Below are positions 19,262-33,200 of a DNA stretch of 64,000 nucleotides, one piece after another. A model generated the notes under the pieces. The model was not told the DNA's origin, did not search any database, and saw nothing but the letters and a program-made list of their open reading frames with translations. The DNA is taken from assembly GCA_019787685.1 (NCBI GenBank), contig JAHNUO010000006.1, positions 868,001 to 932,000 of the forward strand, read 5' to 3'. Position 1 is the first letter of the stretch. Each line of letters begins with the position of its first letter. Made by a program: the position numbers and the translations under genes. The DNA comes from Chiua virens (lineage: Eukaryota; Basidiomycota; Agaricomycetes; Boletales; Boletaceae).

Positions 19262-20837
19262 ATGGCTGCCCTCGAAACTTCCCAGAAGCGCTTGGTTGTA
19301 CTGGGTGCTGGTGTAATTGGACTGACTGTCGCATATTTGGCAGCGACTGATCCGGATGTCTCATTCACGATAACCGTTGTTGCCCGAGACATGCCGGAGG
19401 ATATGAACTCCCAAGGCTGGGCTAGTCCTTTCGCTGTATGTCATTTCACGAACCTGGAACGATGGTTGCGCATGCTTACCTACGTCTCTGTGATTAGGGT
19501 GCCAATTGGTTTCCCTTGCCAGTGCCTGCCGGGGTTTCCGAAAGGCGGGTTCACAACTGGGAACTGGTTTCCTTGTGAGCTTTACTGGCCATTCACTGGC
19601 ATGACCGGCCTGTCAACTGATTTGTGTGAGCAAGTACCAAGTTTTGGGACATGATTCCCACTGGTCTAGTCAAGGTCGGTACAGCATTGACATGCTTAGC
19701 AATTCACTTGTCAGTAATCAAAGCTAAACGACACCAAGAAACTGCCAACAAGGGTCTACTCGAAACGAGCGATGACTGGCAGCCTTTCGGAGTTATGGTG
19801 GAACAAAGTGGTTCGTGAGGTGAGCTACTGGGATTGTTCCAGAAGCACGTTCAACCAAAACATCGTAAGCTTCGAGACCTCGATCCATCCGAGGTTCCGG
19901 AGCACTATAGTTGCGGAATCGGGTTCTACACGGTATCAGTAAACCCACAAGAATACATCCCCTGGCTGAAGACCCAGCTGTCATCTCGCGGAGTTTCTTT
20001 TCAGCGACAGGAAGTGAGAAGTTTGGAAGAGCTGCGGCCACTAGTAGGACCTAAAGGCATTCTTGTGAATGCCTCTTCTCTCGGTACGTGCTGTCGACGT
20101 AATCTTATTTCTGAAGAATCGTGACCGTACTATTCTAGGCTCAAAATCCATCATTGGCGTCGAAGATACCAAGTTATACCCAATACGTGGTCAGGCAATC
20201 TTGATACGATCACCCGAGATACGTGAATGTCTCTTTGTGCAGGGCGGTGCGTATATCTGCGAACATGTCGGCCGCTATTAATATCATTGAGCGGCAAATC
20301 AACAGAAGAGGATCAATTGAGCCAGGGTGGTGAAGCAACATACATGATTCCACGGCCTGGAACACAGCATTCAGATACGATCCTTTTGGGGGGAACATTT
20401 CAGTCCGGAAATTGGGATACCTCTGTTGATATGGATGTGGCACAGCGAATCTTTGAGCGCTGTGCCAAGTTTGCACCCAGCCTCAGGGATACTGGGGTCA
20501 CAAAGATATTGAGGCATCAAGTAGGGCTAAGACCGGGCAGGGAAGGGGGAGCACGCGTTGAGGCAGAGGTCGTCAAGTTTCCTCTCAGATGCACACACAA
20601 CCTTGTTCCGTGGGATCCCTCAGGTTTAGGGGATGGGAGCATGCAAGTAGTTCATGCGTATGGATTCGGGTGAGGATCTGCTTGTGACATGAAAAATCCA
20701 ACGCTCGAGCTGATTTTCTTTTTCGTAGCGCGGGAGGGTATCAGGCGTCGTGGGGAGCTGCGACGGAAGTTCTGGCTTTGGTCAAGGCTCGAGTAAAGGT
20801 GGCGGATGTGGGCGTAGACAATAACACGTCCACGTGA
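19262..20837 (+). CDS. D-amino-acid oxidase-like FAD oxidoreductase
   Basis: Oxidatively deaminates D-amino acids to keto acids with hydrogen peroxide, usually in peroxisomes. The N-terminus has the dinucleotide fold VVLGAGVIGLTVAYLA. Further exons give GANWFPLPVPAG, an ILVNASSLG stretch, YPIRGQAILIRSP and LLGGTFQSGNWDTSVD. The C-terminus has the family signature YGFG-AGGYQASWGAA. The junction FA|GANW at the first intron restores the conserved DAAO sequence. I count about seven exons. The stop is at 20835-20837. No clear C-terminal SKL-type peroxisomal signal is seen (the end reads NNTST), so the location is open. It may instead be a D-aspartate oxidase relative. Confidence 0.87.
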
Positions 20838-20956
20838 TTTAACGCGTCGAGTGTGTATAGTATTGTTTGGTCAAGGATCCACAAGTGAACTGGAATTAGG
20901 TTGAAGCTCACGTTAGATCGTCACAACGACATCATCTTAAGCTTGCCACTTCGGCC

Positions 20957-23900
20957 ATGTCTCTCGCAGATATCGGGAAGAATGACATCTCAGAAGAAAC
21001 ACAAGCTCTCAAGGATAGACTTGCAAGTCGAGGTTAGTTAGACATTGAGATCACTGTTGTCGCAGGTTACTTGACCGACTTCTTAGATACGGAGAATGCG
21101 GGGCTACGCACCCAACTCATGAGACGTGAAGCTGAACTTGAGGAGCTGCGGGCGACGTTCAATGACACTATCTACAAGGTGAGATGTCTCGTAGTCAGTC
21201 GTGCGATCTCCCTGCTGACACCTTCACAGCTGAGCAAAGAGGCTGAACGCATTCTCCAGTTGGAGGAAGAGGTGTCAGCTCGGTCCTCTGAGCTCAAGAC
21301 AGAACACATTGCCCTCCAGAACACTACGCTAGCTCTACAGACCACTCAGGAAAAGCTCAAAGCCGAGGAGCGCGCGAAGAAGGAACTCGAGTCCACCCTC
21401 GACACTGTATCACTGCACTCCCAAGCGACCAGCACAGAACACCAGTCCGTCCAACGGGAGAAACGTGCTCTCGAGTCTCGTGTGCGCGAGTTGGAACGCA
21501 TTGTACAAACACATGAGGCGAAGGGTGCCTCGAATATCCCCCGTAGGAACGGCAGGCCTCGCTCCTCCTCGGTTTCGAGTTTCCGTCTCCCGGCTGTAGA
21601 ACAAGAGCTCACCGATATTAAAGCTCAAGTGCACACCAAAGATATGGATCTTCGGGCGATGGAGAAGAAGCTTTCCCAAGCCAAAGACGATTTAGTGAAG
21701 GCAGAGAATGCGCGCATTTCGATCGATAAAGCTGGGCAAAAGCGTATATCGGAACTCTTGTCAGACTTGGAGAGGAAGGAAGAGGAACTCGAGACCCTGA
21801 AAGAGTCAGATAGGACTGGTGAACGAGAAGAAGAGCTCATGGAGAGGATTGACGAAGACGCAGCGAAAATTGCAGCCCTGGAGAAGCTGGTCGCTGAGAG
21901 TCAAGCTACTCAGACAAGTCAGGCTAGGCTTCAGAAACTACAGAGTCAACTGAAGGCAGAGTGTGAAAAGGTGCACCGCAGCGATGATCATCGGAATAGG
22001 TTGCTTCAGGAGAAGGAAGAACTGGTCAGACAGTACGAGGCTTCTCGGCGCGAGACTTATGAGAGCCATCAATTATTGCTGACCCGCGAGCGTCAAATTA
22101 AAGAATTGGAGACCAAACATGCGTACGTTGTTGATTTACTCTGATAGTGCATAACATTACTAAGTGAGACTTGTATCAACAGTCAACTCGTGGTCGAGCT
22201 CGATACTCACCACCAAGAATCCATATCGTCCGATGTGGAGCAAGCATCATCTCATTGCCAGAGACCGGATGGGGTTTCAGGGTTTCCCAACGCATCCGCG
22301 CTAGCAGATCACGTTCAGGGTTTGCTACAGGCCATCGATCGGTTGCGCAACGAACGAGATGAGCTCAAGCGCGCGCTTGAATTCTCAGAGGTCGAATACC
22401 GCGTTACTACGGAAGGCTTTCAAACCCGCATCGCGTCCTTGATGAGACAATCGGCGAGGGGCGCGCACGACGACGCCATGGACACCGCCTTGACCAAATC
22501 TCGTGTAGAACGCAGAACGAAGGAATTAGTTTCGTGTGCAGCTGCTCTTACTGTGGTGATATCCAATCTACAGGCTCGCCTAGATCTCTCTCAGGATCTC
22601 CCATGTGCGACCTCTGCCGATCTCTCTTCCAGTAATTCCCAGTTACACCACGCCTTCTCGACTATCGATAGCCAGAAACAATCATCGGCAACGGGCGGAC
22701 AGGAACAGGATGACCTTCTTCACAACCTCGACATAACTACTAAAGAGCTCTCAGAAGCACACGAGGAGCTTGCCCTTTTGCGCCTTCAGTTGACTGATGC
22801 CGAAGGGCAGATTACTACCGTGATGGAACGTCTCCAAGCTTCCGAGAATGCCAGGGAAGAAGCACTCCAAGACCTTCTTTTGGCCGAGCAGCGCTCCACC
22901 ACCCTTAGCAGGAACTGCCAGGATATGGAGTCCGAACGCAATTCTCTTGCTGTTCAGATCACGAACATACAAGATAATCTTGCTTGTGTACAGGGCGAAC
23001 TGGCTGACGCTCAAACTCGCTACGACGCTCTTCATAGTCAACAACTCTCACCCACGTCAACATCCAAGGTCGTGCAGGCACGCAAGGACCGCATTCAAGA
23101 ACTCGAGACACGCATTGTCCATTATACCAACCAGATTGGCGATTATCAACACGACATCCGACAGTTAGAGGCCAACGTGAAGCTTCACGAAGAGCGTATC
23201 GCTGAAATGACGTCGGAGGTTGAGCTTCTTGCTTCCCAAAAGGAGGCTATGGTCGAGGACTGCGCTGAGGCGAGGGAGGCAAGAGATGGAGCGGTCGAGA
23301 GATTGGGTGCATACGAAGAGGAGGTAGAGGGGCTTCAGCAACAGTTGGATCAGGCGAAGGAGGCCCATAACACAGAGTTGTCTGCAATGGCCTTGACGGT
23401 GGAAAACCTAACGTTCGAGAATCGGCAGGCTACTGCGCGGCTGGCAGACCTGGAAACCGAAAATGCAGGAGTTACCCGCGAACTAGACCGTCTCCGCCTT
23501 GATCATGAGCGCCTTTCCGAACTCGAGAACAATGCGGAACTACCGCAAGCCGTCATGTCTCTTGCCGTCATTCACTGCGCGTACAGGAATTCTGTTCGAC
23601 TTCTCCATGAATCCTACCATCGTGTCAAATCCCTGGAGTCCCAAGCAGTTGACCTTCGCCGCGAGCTTGAGCAAAAGGGTACACTCGCCGAAAACGCAGA
23701 GAAGGAAAAACATGAATTACTCCTACGATTATCGGACGTTTCCAAGACAAGGCCACAAGACGACTCGACTGTGGAGGAGCTCTCAAGCATGTGTGGGTCA
23801 TCTCAACAACAGGAAGTGAAGCAGAACGACGTAGATCTGTTTCGGAATTTGCTCCAAGAAAAAGAGCAAGAATTGGCGACTACGCGACAGTTATTCGAGG

Positions 23901-25650
23901 AATCTCAATCATGTCATGCTGAAGTCGAGGCGGAGCTTCTGGAACGTGTCGCTACGATGTCGAAGGATTTGCAAGCTCGAATAGCACAAGTTGAAGATGT
24001 CGCTGGTTTGCAGCTCGAGCTTGAGAACACCCGGACGCAACTGAAGAACTCGATGCAGAACTTCGCTGACTTGGAGAAGTTCAATGGCGACGTCATCGAG
24101 GATCTGATATCTGTCAAAGAAGTCTTCGAGCGTCGTGCTACCCAGATTGACGAACAGATCCGAGCGTTGATCGTAGATCACCAGCACAGTCTGGCAACTA
24201 TGGAGGCAAAGTACAAATCCAGCGCTGATGTACTTGCCACAAATCTTGAAGATCGTGAACACGAGTTGAATCAGTTACGCCAGCAGCTTCAAGATGTATC
24301 GGATTCCCATGCTCTCACCGAAGGGAAACTCCATGAAGAGTTGAGATCTTACGAAGAACGCCTTGCACTCGCGGACGACCTGGAGAAGGACCTTCGCCAA
24401 ACCATTACAGACGTGCGCCAGCGGTTGACAGAAGAAGAAAGCGAGACGCTTTCACTGCAGGAGGAACATCAATTGCTGCAAGCGGAGATTTCCGGCCTTC
24501 GGACGGAAGTCCAGCGGTCAACGTCTTTGATTCGGTATCTAGAGAGCCAAGTCAGGGGAAAGTAAGTTGGATTGCTCTGCTCCAAGTAATGTTCGCTCAT
24601 TATATGTACAGCGAAGACGCTTGCGTTCTACTGAAGGAACGTCTGCAGCAAGCTGAATTGAGCCTCGTCGAATCCGAGGAGGCTTGCAAAGTCGCTGAAC
24701 TCAATCTTACTCTGCAAACCACCCAGCACGAAAAAGTAGTCACAACACTTCGTCGGGAGGTTGCATCCCTCCAGTCTGGACCAGAGCTGCGCTCCGCTCT
24801 GGTTGATCTTGAAGAGAAGAACCATGAAATGGATGGTCTGCTAAGGGCCAAATGCCAGGAGATAGAGGAGTACGACGATCGTATTCTGGAGTGAGTATTG
24901 GCTGTTTGATCATCGGACAAAACTAATAAAGCTTGATTCTCGCAGGACGTTGAAAGCGAACAAGAAACTGACAAGTAAAGTAGAGTCCTTGACACGCAAA
25001 GTACAGACTTTGCAGGCAAAGCTTTCCTCTTTGAAGACCCAACCTCAGGAAACTTTGTAGGAGCCACGCCTTCGAATAAGCCACCTTCCACTGCTAGTCC
25101 ACCCGTTCCTGTTCCTACAGTCGCGCAGGCAGGAAGCTATTCAACCTCTTCCCATGTTCGGGAGAGCAGTGGCCCTTCGCTGACTTTGAGATCTAAAACC
25201 CCTGAGCCGGGGGCAGTCGTTCTACCATCGTCGCACACTCCATGCAGGACAAGTGAGCCTTCCGGTAATGAGATTTCAGCAGGGAAGAAGCGCCCTGCAC
25301 CTGACGACGACGAACGAGATGGTGTCCCTGCCGAGGGTCACTACTCAACAGACGCATGTCTTCGGAATGAACCCACGCCGCGTTTGCGACGAGCGCATGG
25401 ACACCCCACAGGCTTCACGCCGGTGCGCGGGGCTTCTTTGCGAAAAGCCGCTGGACAAGCGTCTCCAGGACGCCGAGCGCATGCTGGTACAAAGGCTTCT
25501 GAAATTATCACGGATGTCACCAACAGCCCAAGTCGGCGTTCGGGGAAGGGTGACCATCAACTGAAAAAGTCAAGCTGGCTAGGAAAAATCAGAAGCGGCG
25601 CAGGTTCTCAATCATCGAGTTCTCGGTTGGGGCCTTTTGGAAGACCATGA
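20957..25650 (+). CDS. Long coiled-coil protein
   Basis: The start at 20957 (MSLADIGKNDISEETQ) leads into more than 1,200 residues of nearly continuous heptad-type coiled coil, rich in Glu, Leu, Lys, Arg and Gln. A short basic break reads NIPRRNGRPRSSSVSSFRLP near 21531-21590. Introns lie near 21031-21087, 21180-21230, 22122-22182, 24563-24611 and 24891-24945. After 25060 the coil ends at a TAG in its frame. A Pro/Ser-rich, basic tail with SPSR and TPVR motifs continues in another frame to 25650 and probably belongs to the gene through an intron; one option is a donor at about 24974. A structural or motor-linked role is possible but I cannot assign a family. Confidence 0.65.
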
Positions 25651-25836
25651 CATATCTAGTTATCATCGGACAATAGCCCACACTCTTGTATTCCATCCAC
25701 TTAATTAAGTAAAGTATTTGCATGTGCAGCCGTTGAGACTTGTAGGATCCGGTGCAAGTCTAGGTCGTTTTGGGTAGTCGGCAATGGCCGATGTTCCTAC
25801 TAATACCAGCTTGCTGCTGAATTCAGTGAACGCAAC

Positions 25837-26774
25837 ATGGCAACGTATGACTCTTTGCACCGCCAATGCAGAACACTAGAATCCCTCTTTGACTCTAAGC
25901 TTACTTCCTATGCACGGCTTGCATCTGCCATAGCCAGGAGCCAAGATGACGTCGAGTCGTCAGGTTCACGCGAGCGGTGGCCAGATCTGGAGAACGAGGT
26001 GGAAGACTTGCTCGAGAAGGTGAATAGTGACCACCCTAGACAATTCTCATAGCTTACGTGGCTCCAAGCTGAAGGAAACTAATGATGCTCTCCTCGCACT
26101 CTCCGCGACTCCAGACTCTATACCCCCACAGTCTGTGAGCCGGGCAATACAAAGGCACCGCGAAGTCTATCAGGACTATGCACGGGAATTTCAACGGACA
26201 AAAGTCTTCATAAATATATCCCTTGTCTTCTGGTTTCGATCTGACTTGTAGCATTTCAGGCGAATATACACCAGGCGCTCGACCAAGCGAACTTGTTGGC
26301 TGGGGTGCGAAATGACATAGAGTGCGTAACTTTCGCTTCGTTGCCCTCACCCCCACTCAGATGCTCGCAGCGCATACAAATCCTCGGCTGCGGATTCCTT
26401 GCTGGCTGAACGCAGCCGAATCGACAGCTCGCATCGGATGACGGATGACATACTGGAGTACGCTGCCGCAGTTTCTTCCTACAATATGTTGTATTCACTT
26501 TTTCCCCCAGACAAGCATACGAGACGAGGGCTGAATTCTCTCGTCAAAGTAGTTCATTGGCTGGGATCAACACGCGGGTGGCAGGCGTCATCAGTACGAT
26601 TCTTTTCTTGCGCAGAGTCATTTCTTCTGCTCACCTATCCACATCGTAGACGCGATGCCCGGGATTAATAATGTACTGGCTATGATCAAGACTCGCAGGA
26701 GACGCGACGGTGTCATCATTGGCGTTGTAATCGCCGTATGCCTACTATTGCTTCTAAGCTACATGTCACGGTAG
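25837..26774 (+). CDS. GOS1: Golgi SNARE Gos1 (GOSR1 family)
   Basis: A Qb-SNARE for ER-Golgi and intra-Golgi vesicle fusion. The protein opens MATYDSLHRQCRTLESLFD, then has LENEVEDLLEK|LKETND, a VSRAIQRHREVYQDYAREF helix, ALDQANLLAGVRNDIEAYKS, RIDSSHRMTDDILEQAYETRAEF (the SNARE core) and a C-terminal membrane anchor GVIIGVVIAVCLLLLLSYM. The first intron starts at a GTGAAT donor after DLLEK and ends before LKET, which restores the family sequence. Length and layout match the family. It starts about 190 bp after the coiled-coil gene and converges with the TatD-like gene. Confidence 0.93.
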
Positions 26775-26837
26775 TGGAATATCTATCTTTTGTTGTAATT
26801 CAAATTACCGCTGTATTCATGTTAATGGTCATTGATT

Positions 26838-28004
26838 CTATGAACTAACATAAGGTGTTTGCCTGGCCACCGTCGTAGTGGATGAGTGATTTCCCATCTG
26901 GAACTCTTGCCAATTGCGCTCCAGTCGCCTGACAACCCCCCAATCCTCCGTTCTCGAGTCTTCTATCCAAGTCGTCTCTACAGTCCATCCTTTTATTTCA
27001 GCAATCGTCAGCACCATTTCCCAAGTACGTTCGGCACACTCCTCAATAGATTGATAATCGGATTCAGCCAAGATACGACTGGAAGAGCATGCGTCGATGA
27101 GTGCTCGGAGATTCGGAGAACGTCCGTTGATCGCGGTGGAGAGAGACATGTATACATTCAGATGACGTTTCTGCGTACAATGAGAGGCCGCACTGAAACA
27201 CGCAATGCAAGGCAGACAAAGTACCTCTATCGCTTTCCAAGTTTCTACGCTGAGCCCACAGCTGTGGAAATCGACGCTGATACGCTGCCATTCGGGACCG
27301 AGTTTCTGGTGCATTCGATCCAAAAGATCCAAAGTGGCCTGCTGAGACTTGACGCTATGGATACTGACGTTTCTGCGCAACTCGACGGCAAGATCGAGTT
27401 GCGGTTCGAGGATGGCCAGCTGGTGCTCGAGAGGGATTGTAAAGGGTGTCAATTCCCGCGGTGTGGCGGCGTAGTCGATGGGAACTCGGGCGGCACGGTC
27501 GAGCCCGACCTCTCCCAGCATGGCTCGTGGAATGGTGGACAGGTTCCGTCGTACTTCTGCAAGGATGTCCGCAAGTGGGATTGGATCTGGAAGGTGAACA
27601 AGCAGCTTGTCGAGTACGTCCTGGTGTTTCCCAGAGGGCGAAAAGAGTCGCCGATAGTGTTCTTCTTTCGGGATGCCGGGGACGATGGAGATCCAATGGG
27701 AGAACCAGGGATGATAGCCTGGTTCGACCGAATGCCGGACGGTCACCGGTTAGAGAAAGCAAGGAGAAAGTGCGCGCGGTTGCTGACCGAAACATGGAAT
27801 GACTTTGTCTGGGTGTGCACGAGCGAGATCGCGCACGAGAGGTTGATCAGCCGCTCGCGAAGACATGGCACAGATTGTGATGGCCAGGTTGTCTATGGCT
27901 TGTGCGGTGATATCCGAGTCCGTGGGATGACAATGCACGTCGACAACATGGCGTAGGACATCAAGCGGTGGTAACGGCAACGACGACTCGACGTGCATTA
28001 GCAT
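26838..28004 (-). CDS. TatD-family metal-dependent hydrolase, Scn1-like
   Basis: A metallohydrolase/DNase of the TatD superfamily, similar to fission yeast Scn1. The N-terminus has VVDVHCHPTDSD with the two metal-binding histidines. Later motifs are GYHPWFSHWI, IPRAMLGEVGLD (metal-binding Glu), VSIHSVKSQQATLDLLDRM, ISVDFHSCG and ILAESDY, where the Asp completes the site. I use the start at 28004, two codons before a second Met. The gene is divergent from TRM5, with about 160 bp between. At least three exons are seen. The exact substrate is unknown. Confidence 0.88.
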
Positions 28005-28161
28005 ATTTGAGTGAGAAATGACCAAGGAGACTTGCTTTTTTTGTCGACCACAACTTCAAGTCATGTTTGGTATCGCTCAACCTTTCATGACAATTATCGG
28101 GACACGGCACAAGTTGCCCATCTCGACCATCAGCTTCTCGACGTTTTCATCCCAGTGGCAA

Positions 28162-29949
28162 ATGCAGTGTGGATTGGACACAGCTCCGCCCGTCCATCGG
28201 TGGATGAAGGACTCACTGGACCGGGATGCATTCCACAAGTCGTTACAGGTGTTGGGCGTACGCGTGCCAGCTAGCAAGACAGCGAGCGTACTGAGATCCG
28301 AGGTCTTGAAAAAGTATGTCATGCCCTTCTCCATCAATTCATCTTTCTTCGATGCTTTCCGTTTTCAAGATATATTATAGATTTGCCGAAGATCAAGAGT
28401 GTCATTTGGGATCCTTCTGGGGTACAGGACCGTAGGGTTGTCCTACTGAAGGTTCAAGAAGAAGGTCCGCTTGCAACCCTCACAAACCACCGCCACTAAT
28501 CACATCTCCCGCAAGCTAGCTGCTTTGGCTCCAGAGGCACGCTTTTTCTTGCAGGAGCAATGCGCTGATTTAGTGCAACATAAGATTGATCTGGATTATA
28601 ATTACTGGACTGCAGGTATGCGGAATTGGCGCACCCTAGATCCCTAGTAGACCTCTTGCCTGCAGATGAAATCATAACCTCCATACTTCCTCAGGAACTC
28701 TGCGATGGCTCGCCGACAGGTTTCGCTATCACCGGGCACATTGGTGAGCATGTCCATGTGCACACTTGTTAGGATCACTGACCAATGGTCTCCAGCGCAC
28801 ATGAACCTCAATCAGGAATATCTACGCTACAAGCATTTAATTGGCCAAATCATCTTGGACGCAAGTTGCGGGGAGATATAGTTTCGCTTCCTCGAACTAA
28901 CAAATGACGCAGAAAAATCCCGGAATCAAGACTGTTGTGAACAAGCTGGATAACATTGACAACAAATTTCGTTTCTTTGAGATGGAAGTTCTTGCCGGAG
29001 AACCAGATTTCGTGGTTGAACATGTGATTCTGTTGCCTGATTCTATTGTAGGTGGTTCTGACGGCATCTTTTGGGCAGCACGAGTCGGATTGTCGATTCG
29101 TCTTTGATTTCTCCAAGGTTTACTGGAATTCTCGGCTACACACCGAACATGATCGCCTGGTGCAGCTGTTCAAGCCCGAGGACGTAGTTGCAGACGTGTT
29201 CGCTGGCGTTGGCCCATTTGCTATCCCCGCCGCGAAAAAAGGATGTGCTGTCCTCGCAAATGATTTGAACCCGAAAAGTGCGCATTGGCTATCCAAGAAC
29301 ATAGTCGTCAATCACGTACGTCTTCGGCATGATTCCAGTGCAAGATCCTTAGAGCAGTCCAGGTGTCCGACGTGGTTCGTTCTAACTGTGAAGACGGGCG
29401 TGATTTTATTCGAAACGTGGTAGCTCGAGTGCTGGAACATCCCTTTCCTGCGTATGCGGGCCCGAGGCTAAGCAGGATCCAGGAGAGGCAGCAAAGGCAT
29501 CATCGGGAGAAGGAGGCAGCCGATGGCCGTCGTTTGCACACAGAAGCGCCGATCCCGTTGCCCCGGAATGAAATCACGCAATTTGTGATGAATTTGCCGG
29601 ACACGGCCCTGGAATTTTTGGACGCGTTTCGAGGCATTTTAACTCCGCAAAGTGAGTCCCAAGGGCGATTGGACGGGGTTTATGCCACCATGCCAATGGT
29701 GCATTGCTACTGCTTCACTCGCGAATTGGAGCCACACAAGGCGGAGGCAGACATAAGGCAGGTATGTAGACATGCACAGTCCATGCACAAAGGTGGTGAC
29801 ACGGGCTTTTTTGCCAGAGGGCGGAAGCGAAGATGGGAAGCAAGCTGGGTGGTGATGAGACGTTTCACAAGGTTCGATCGGTCGCACCAAACAAGGACAT
29901 GTACTGTATCAGCTTCCGACTCCCTCGCTCGGTCGCGCTGGCACGGTGA
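28162..29949 (+). CDS. TRM5: tRNA (guanine37-N1)-methyltransferase
   Basis: Methylates G37 next to the tRNA anticodon, which prevents frameshifting. It acts in the nucleus, cytosol and mitochondria. The N-terminus reads [20 protein letters not shown], then [12 protein letters not shown]. The central part has [20 protein letters not shown] and [12 protein letters not shown]. The catalytic core has [19 protein letters not shown], then [19 protein letters not shown] (SAM site), [12 protein letters not shown] and [15 protein letters not shown] (NLP motif). The last exon reads [20 protein letters not shown] and ends at 29949. About nine exons. An upstream in-frame ATG (28018) could add a mitochondrial leader. 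Confidence 0.93.
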
Positions 29950-30236
29950 TTGGTCGTTGCTGAGCCGGGTAGATATGTATAGCAAAATCAGCGAATGCAC
30001 AGTGTTGTATTGAGATGCGATACATGTCAGTGGTGCTTAGATAATCGATGTTTATCCCCGCACCGGACCAGAACAAAACCTTTCTGCAAAATTGCTCTGC
30101 TTGTTAGACCCTCCTAATAGACTTTGCAGGTTTCCCCCGTGGAACTGCACGAGTACCCTTCACTCGGACTCTTATTCCATCCCATAGACATACCCCTAGA
30201 GCTTGCCATCTAATTCCGTAGAATTCAAGGCATACA

Positions 30237-33200
30237 ATGTCTCCGCTTTCTTCCGTGTTGCCATCCGTCCATTGTGAGGCACAGGATGCCCCGTCTTCTC
30301 TCACCGGCTCCGCTCTCAACAGCGTCCGGAATGCTGTCTCAATCCCCGAGAACGAGCTCAAGCGGTGGAGGCGTCTCTTCGACACCAATGCAAAGGTCGT
30401 GGTCAACGGCGAGAAGTGCGTCATCTGTTCGGTTTACTGTCACAGAACACTCACCGGTATACTGATGCAACCAGGTTCCTTGACACCGAGAACTTCGTGA
30501 ATGCCATTGCACCACGGGGCGACTTGACCAAAATAGGCCGTCCGCAATTCGCAATGCTGTTCCGCGTCGCCGACGCCTCGAAGCGGGGTCTCGTCTCATG
30601 GGAAGACTTCACAGTCTTTCAGACTCTTTTAAAACGTCCCGACGCCGATCATTGGATAGCTTTTCAGTACTTTGACGTGTGAGTCTCCAGGATAAATACA
30701 CTGCCGTCTGAACCTGACACCATTTTTTCCACCTCAAGGGACAACACCGGGGCAATTAGTTTTGACGACTTCAAGAATGTATTCACAGCTAATGTTGGCT
30801 CGTCTGCTATCCCTTTTGACTTTAACAGGTCAGTCGGCCGCCTCTGCGTGGGACACAGTTTATTGACGTGCGTTTCGCAGTGATTGGGTTAAACTGTACC
30901 TCGGAAAGAAGAATGGGGCGCACGTGCTCAGATGTGAGGAATCTGTTTGGTTTCGATTCTCTTCACTGAGCGTAACCATGGCTTCCAGATAATGAATTCA
31001 CCCAATTAATGAAGGGCTTCCAGGGAGAACGCCTCCGTCAAGCTTTCAAATACTTGGACGCAGACCAAGATGGTTTTATTAAACCGGATCAATTCAAGCA
31101 GATTATTCTGGTACGTTATCCACTACCATTAACTGCTTGGGAAATCTACCCACCTCCAACTAGGAACTTGCGGGGCACAAATTATCGGATGCGGTGGTAG
31201 AACGCTTGCCTACGCTGTGCACACTCACTCTGGGAGGCCGTATATCATATTCTGAAGTGATAGCATTTCACAATGTCGTTCGAGGTGGGTGCGGCCAAAG
31301 TCTTTGTAAAAAGATACTAACTCTGGGATTTCAGAAATGGATATGGTCGAACGGTACGTGATAAGACACGTGCAGAGAAGGCAAGGTATATGAACTCTAT
31401 GCTAGGATCATTCGCGAAGCAACTGCAAAGTCCAAGGACGGTCGAATAGATCAGTCCGACTTCCTCAACCATGCTGCTGCAACGGCACGTTACTCGCTCT
31501 TCACACCCATGGAAGCTTCCATCATCTTCCACTTTGCTTCGAGGGGGAATGGCGACAAGAGGCTTGCTTTGGTTGACTTCGCACAATTACTGGATCCTCG
31601 TTGGAGGGCCCCGAATGAGGAATCCGAAGCCAAGGCTGTGTCCTCTAGTACTTCTATCCTGACTGGAATCGCACAATCTGCATACAATTTCGTTCAAGGA
31701 GGTCGGTATTGCTGGAAACTACAATGGATTGTGGCTGATCGAATCATAGGGTTCGCTGGAGCATTGGGAGCAACTATCGTGTATCCCATTGACTTGGGTG
31801 AGTAAACTACTCATTGAAACAGGCGATATTAAACGTACTGAAACTTGAGTTACCAGTCAAGGTCCGTTACTTCGAGGTTTTGTCCTGATAACTGCTCATT
31901 TGAACCCACGTTTGTTAGACTCGGTAAGGGTACTGTGATGCCAGTGCATTACTTAGATTAATAGGTTTCGGATTTTAGTATGCAGAATCAACGGAGTACA
32001 GTCGTTGGCCAAATGTTGTACAAGAATAGTCTGGATTGCGCTCGAAGGATTCTTCGCAGCGAAGGATTCCTTGGATTCTACCGCGGCCTTGGGCCACAAT
32101 TGATTGTGCGGACGTTTCCCATTATAAGGTGGCGTTTCTGACATTGGCGATAGGGCGTCGCCCCAGAAAAAGCCATTAAATTGACCGTTAACGACTTCGT
32201 ACGCGGACGGGCGATGGACCCTGAAACAGGTCGGATCAAGCTAACGTGGGAGCTTATCGCTGGTGGTACTGCGGGTGGCTGCCAAGTTGTATGTACCGAA
32301 CTTGTTTTTGCGTGGTTGTCACTAACCTAATGCAGGTTTTTACGAATCCCTTGGAGATTGTGTAATGGCCCACATCAGCCCTCCCGATGATTGTTGACAT
32401 AAGTTTTTGTCTAGAAAAATTCGGTTACAGATTCAAGGCGAAGCCGCCAAATTGGAGGGCGCTGCTCCAAAGGGTGCTGTGCACATCGTTCGGCAGTTGG
32501 GCCTTATGGGTTTATACCGGGGAGCGAGCGCTTGCCTGCTCCGTGATATACCATTCTCTGCAATCTACTTCCCCGCCTATTCGCATCTTAAGAAAGATGT
32601 CTTCCAAGAGGGTTATAACGGAAAACAACTCAGTTTCTTCGAGACACTTGGTTCAGCTGCCATCGCGTGAGTCCTTGTGTATGTTTGCATGTTTACCAGC
32701 CTGAGCGCGTCCCCACAGAGGAATGCCCGCAGCCTACTTGACAACTCCTGCAGGTTAATTTCCACCCATTTTGCTTTATATTTTTGCTGAAGGAGTGACA
32801 GATGTGGTAAAGACCCGCCTTCAAGTTGAGGCTCGCAAAGGACAAGCTCATTACAAGGGTCTGGCAGATGCATTTGTGAAGATATGTGAGCTCGTCTTCC
32901 GTTGACTCGGATTGGATTTTCCTGAATCACTTTAGATCGAGAGGAGGGCTTCAGAGCACTGTTCAAGGGTGGACCAGCACGTATCCTTCGAAGTAGCCCT
33001 CAGTTCGGTTTCACATTGCTTGCGTACGAGTATCTGCACAAGGTATGTGGATCTCCAAATTCCATGCATCTATAATGTCCGATCCAACCCTTTTTTGCAG
33101 TACCTACCAGTAAGTAACTTGGACCAACGAGAAAAGATTGTTAAGCTGACACTAATTCTGCGTGTGCAGTTCCCATGGGAAGAGAAACCACCCCAAGTGC

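Noticed and set aside
22751..23044. Minus-strand ORFs within the long coiled-coil gene (also 21346-21612, 23909-24262, 24600-25091)
   Set aside because: These are shadows of the heptad-rich plus-strand frame.
26886..27956. 356-codon plus-strand ORF opposite the TatD-like gene
   Set aside because: The minus strand carries all TatD metal motifs, and the plus-strand reading has none.
29860..29885. GGTTCGATCGG, similar to a tRNA B box
   Set aside because: It lies in the last exon of TRM5, and no A box or cloverleaf is nearby.
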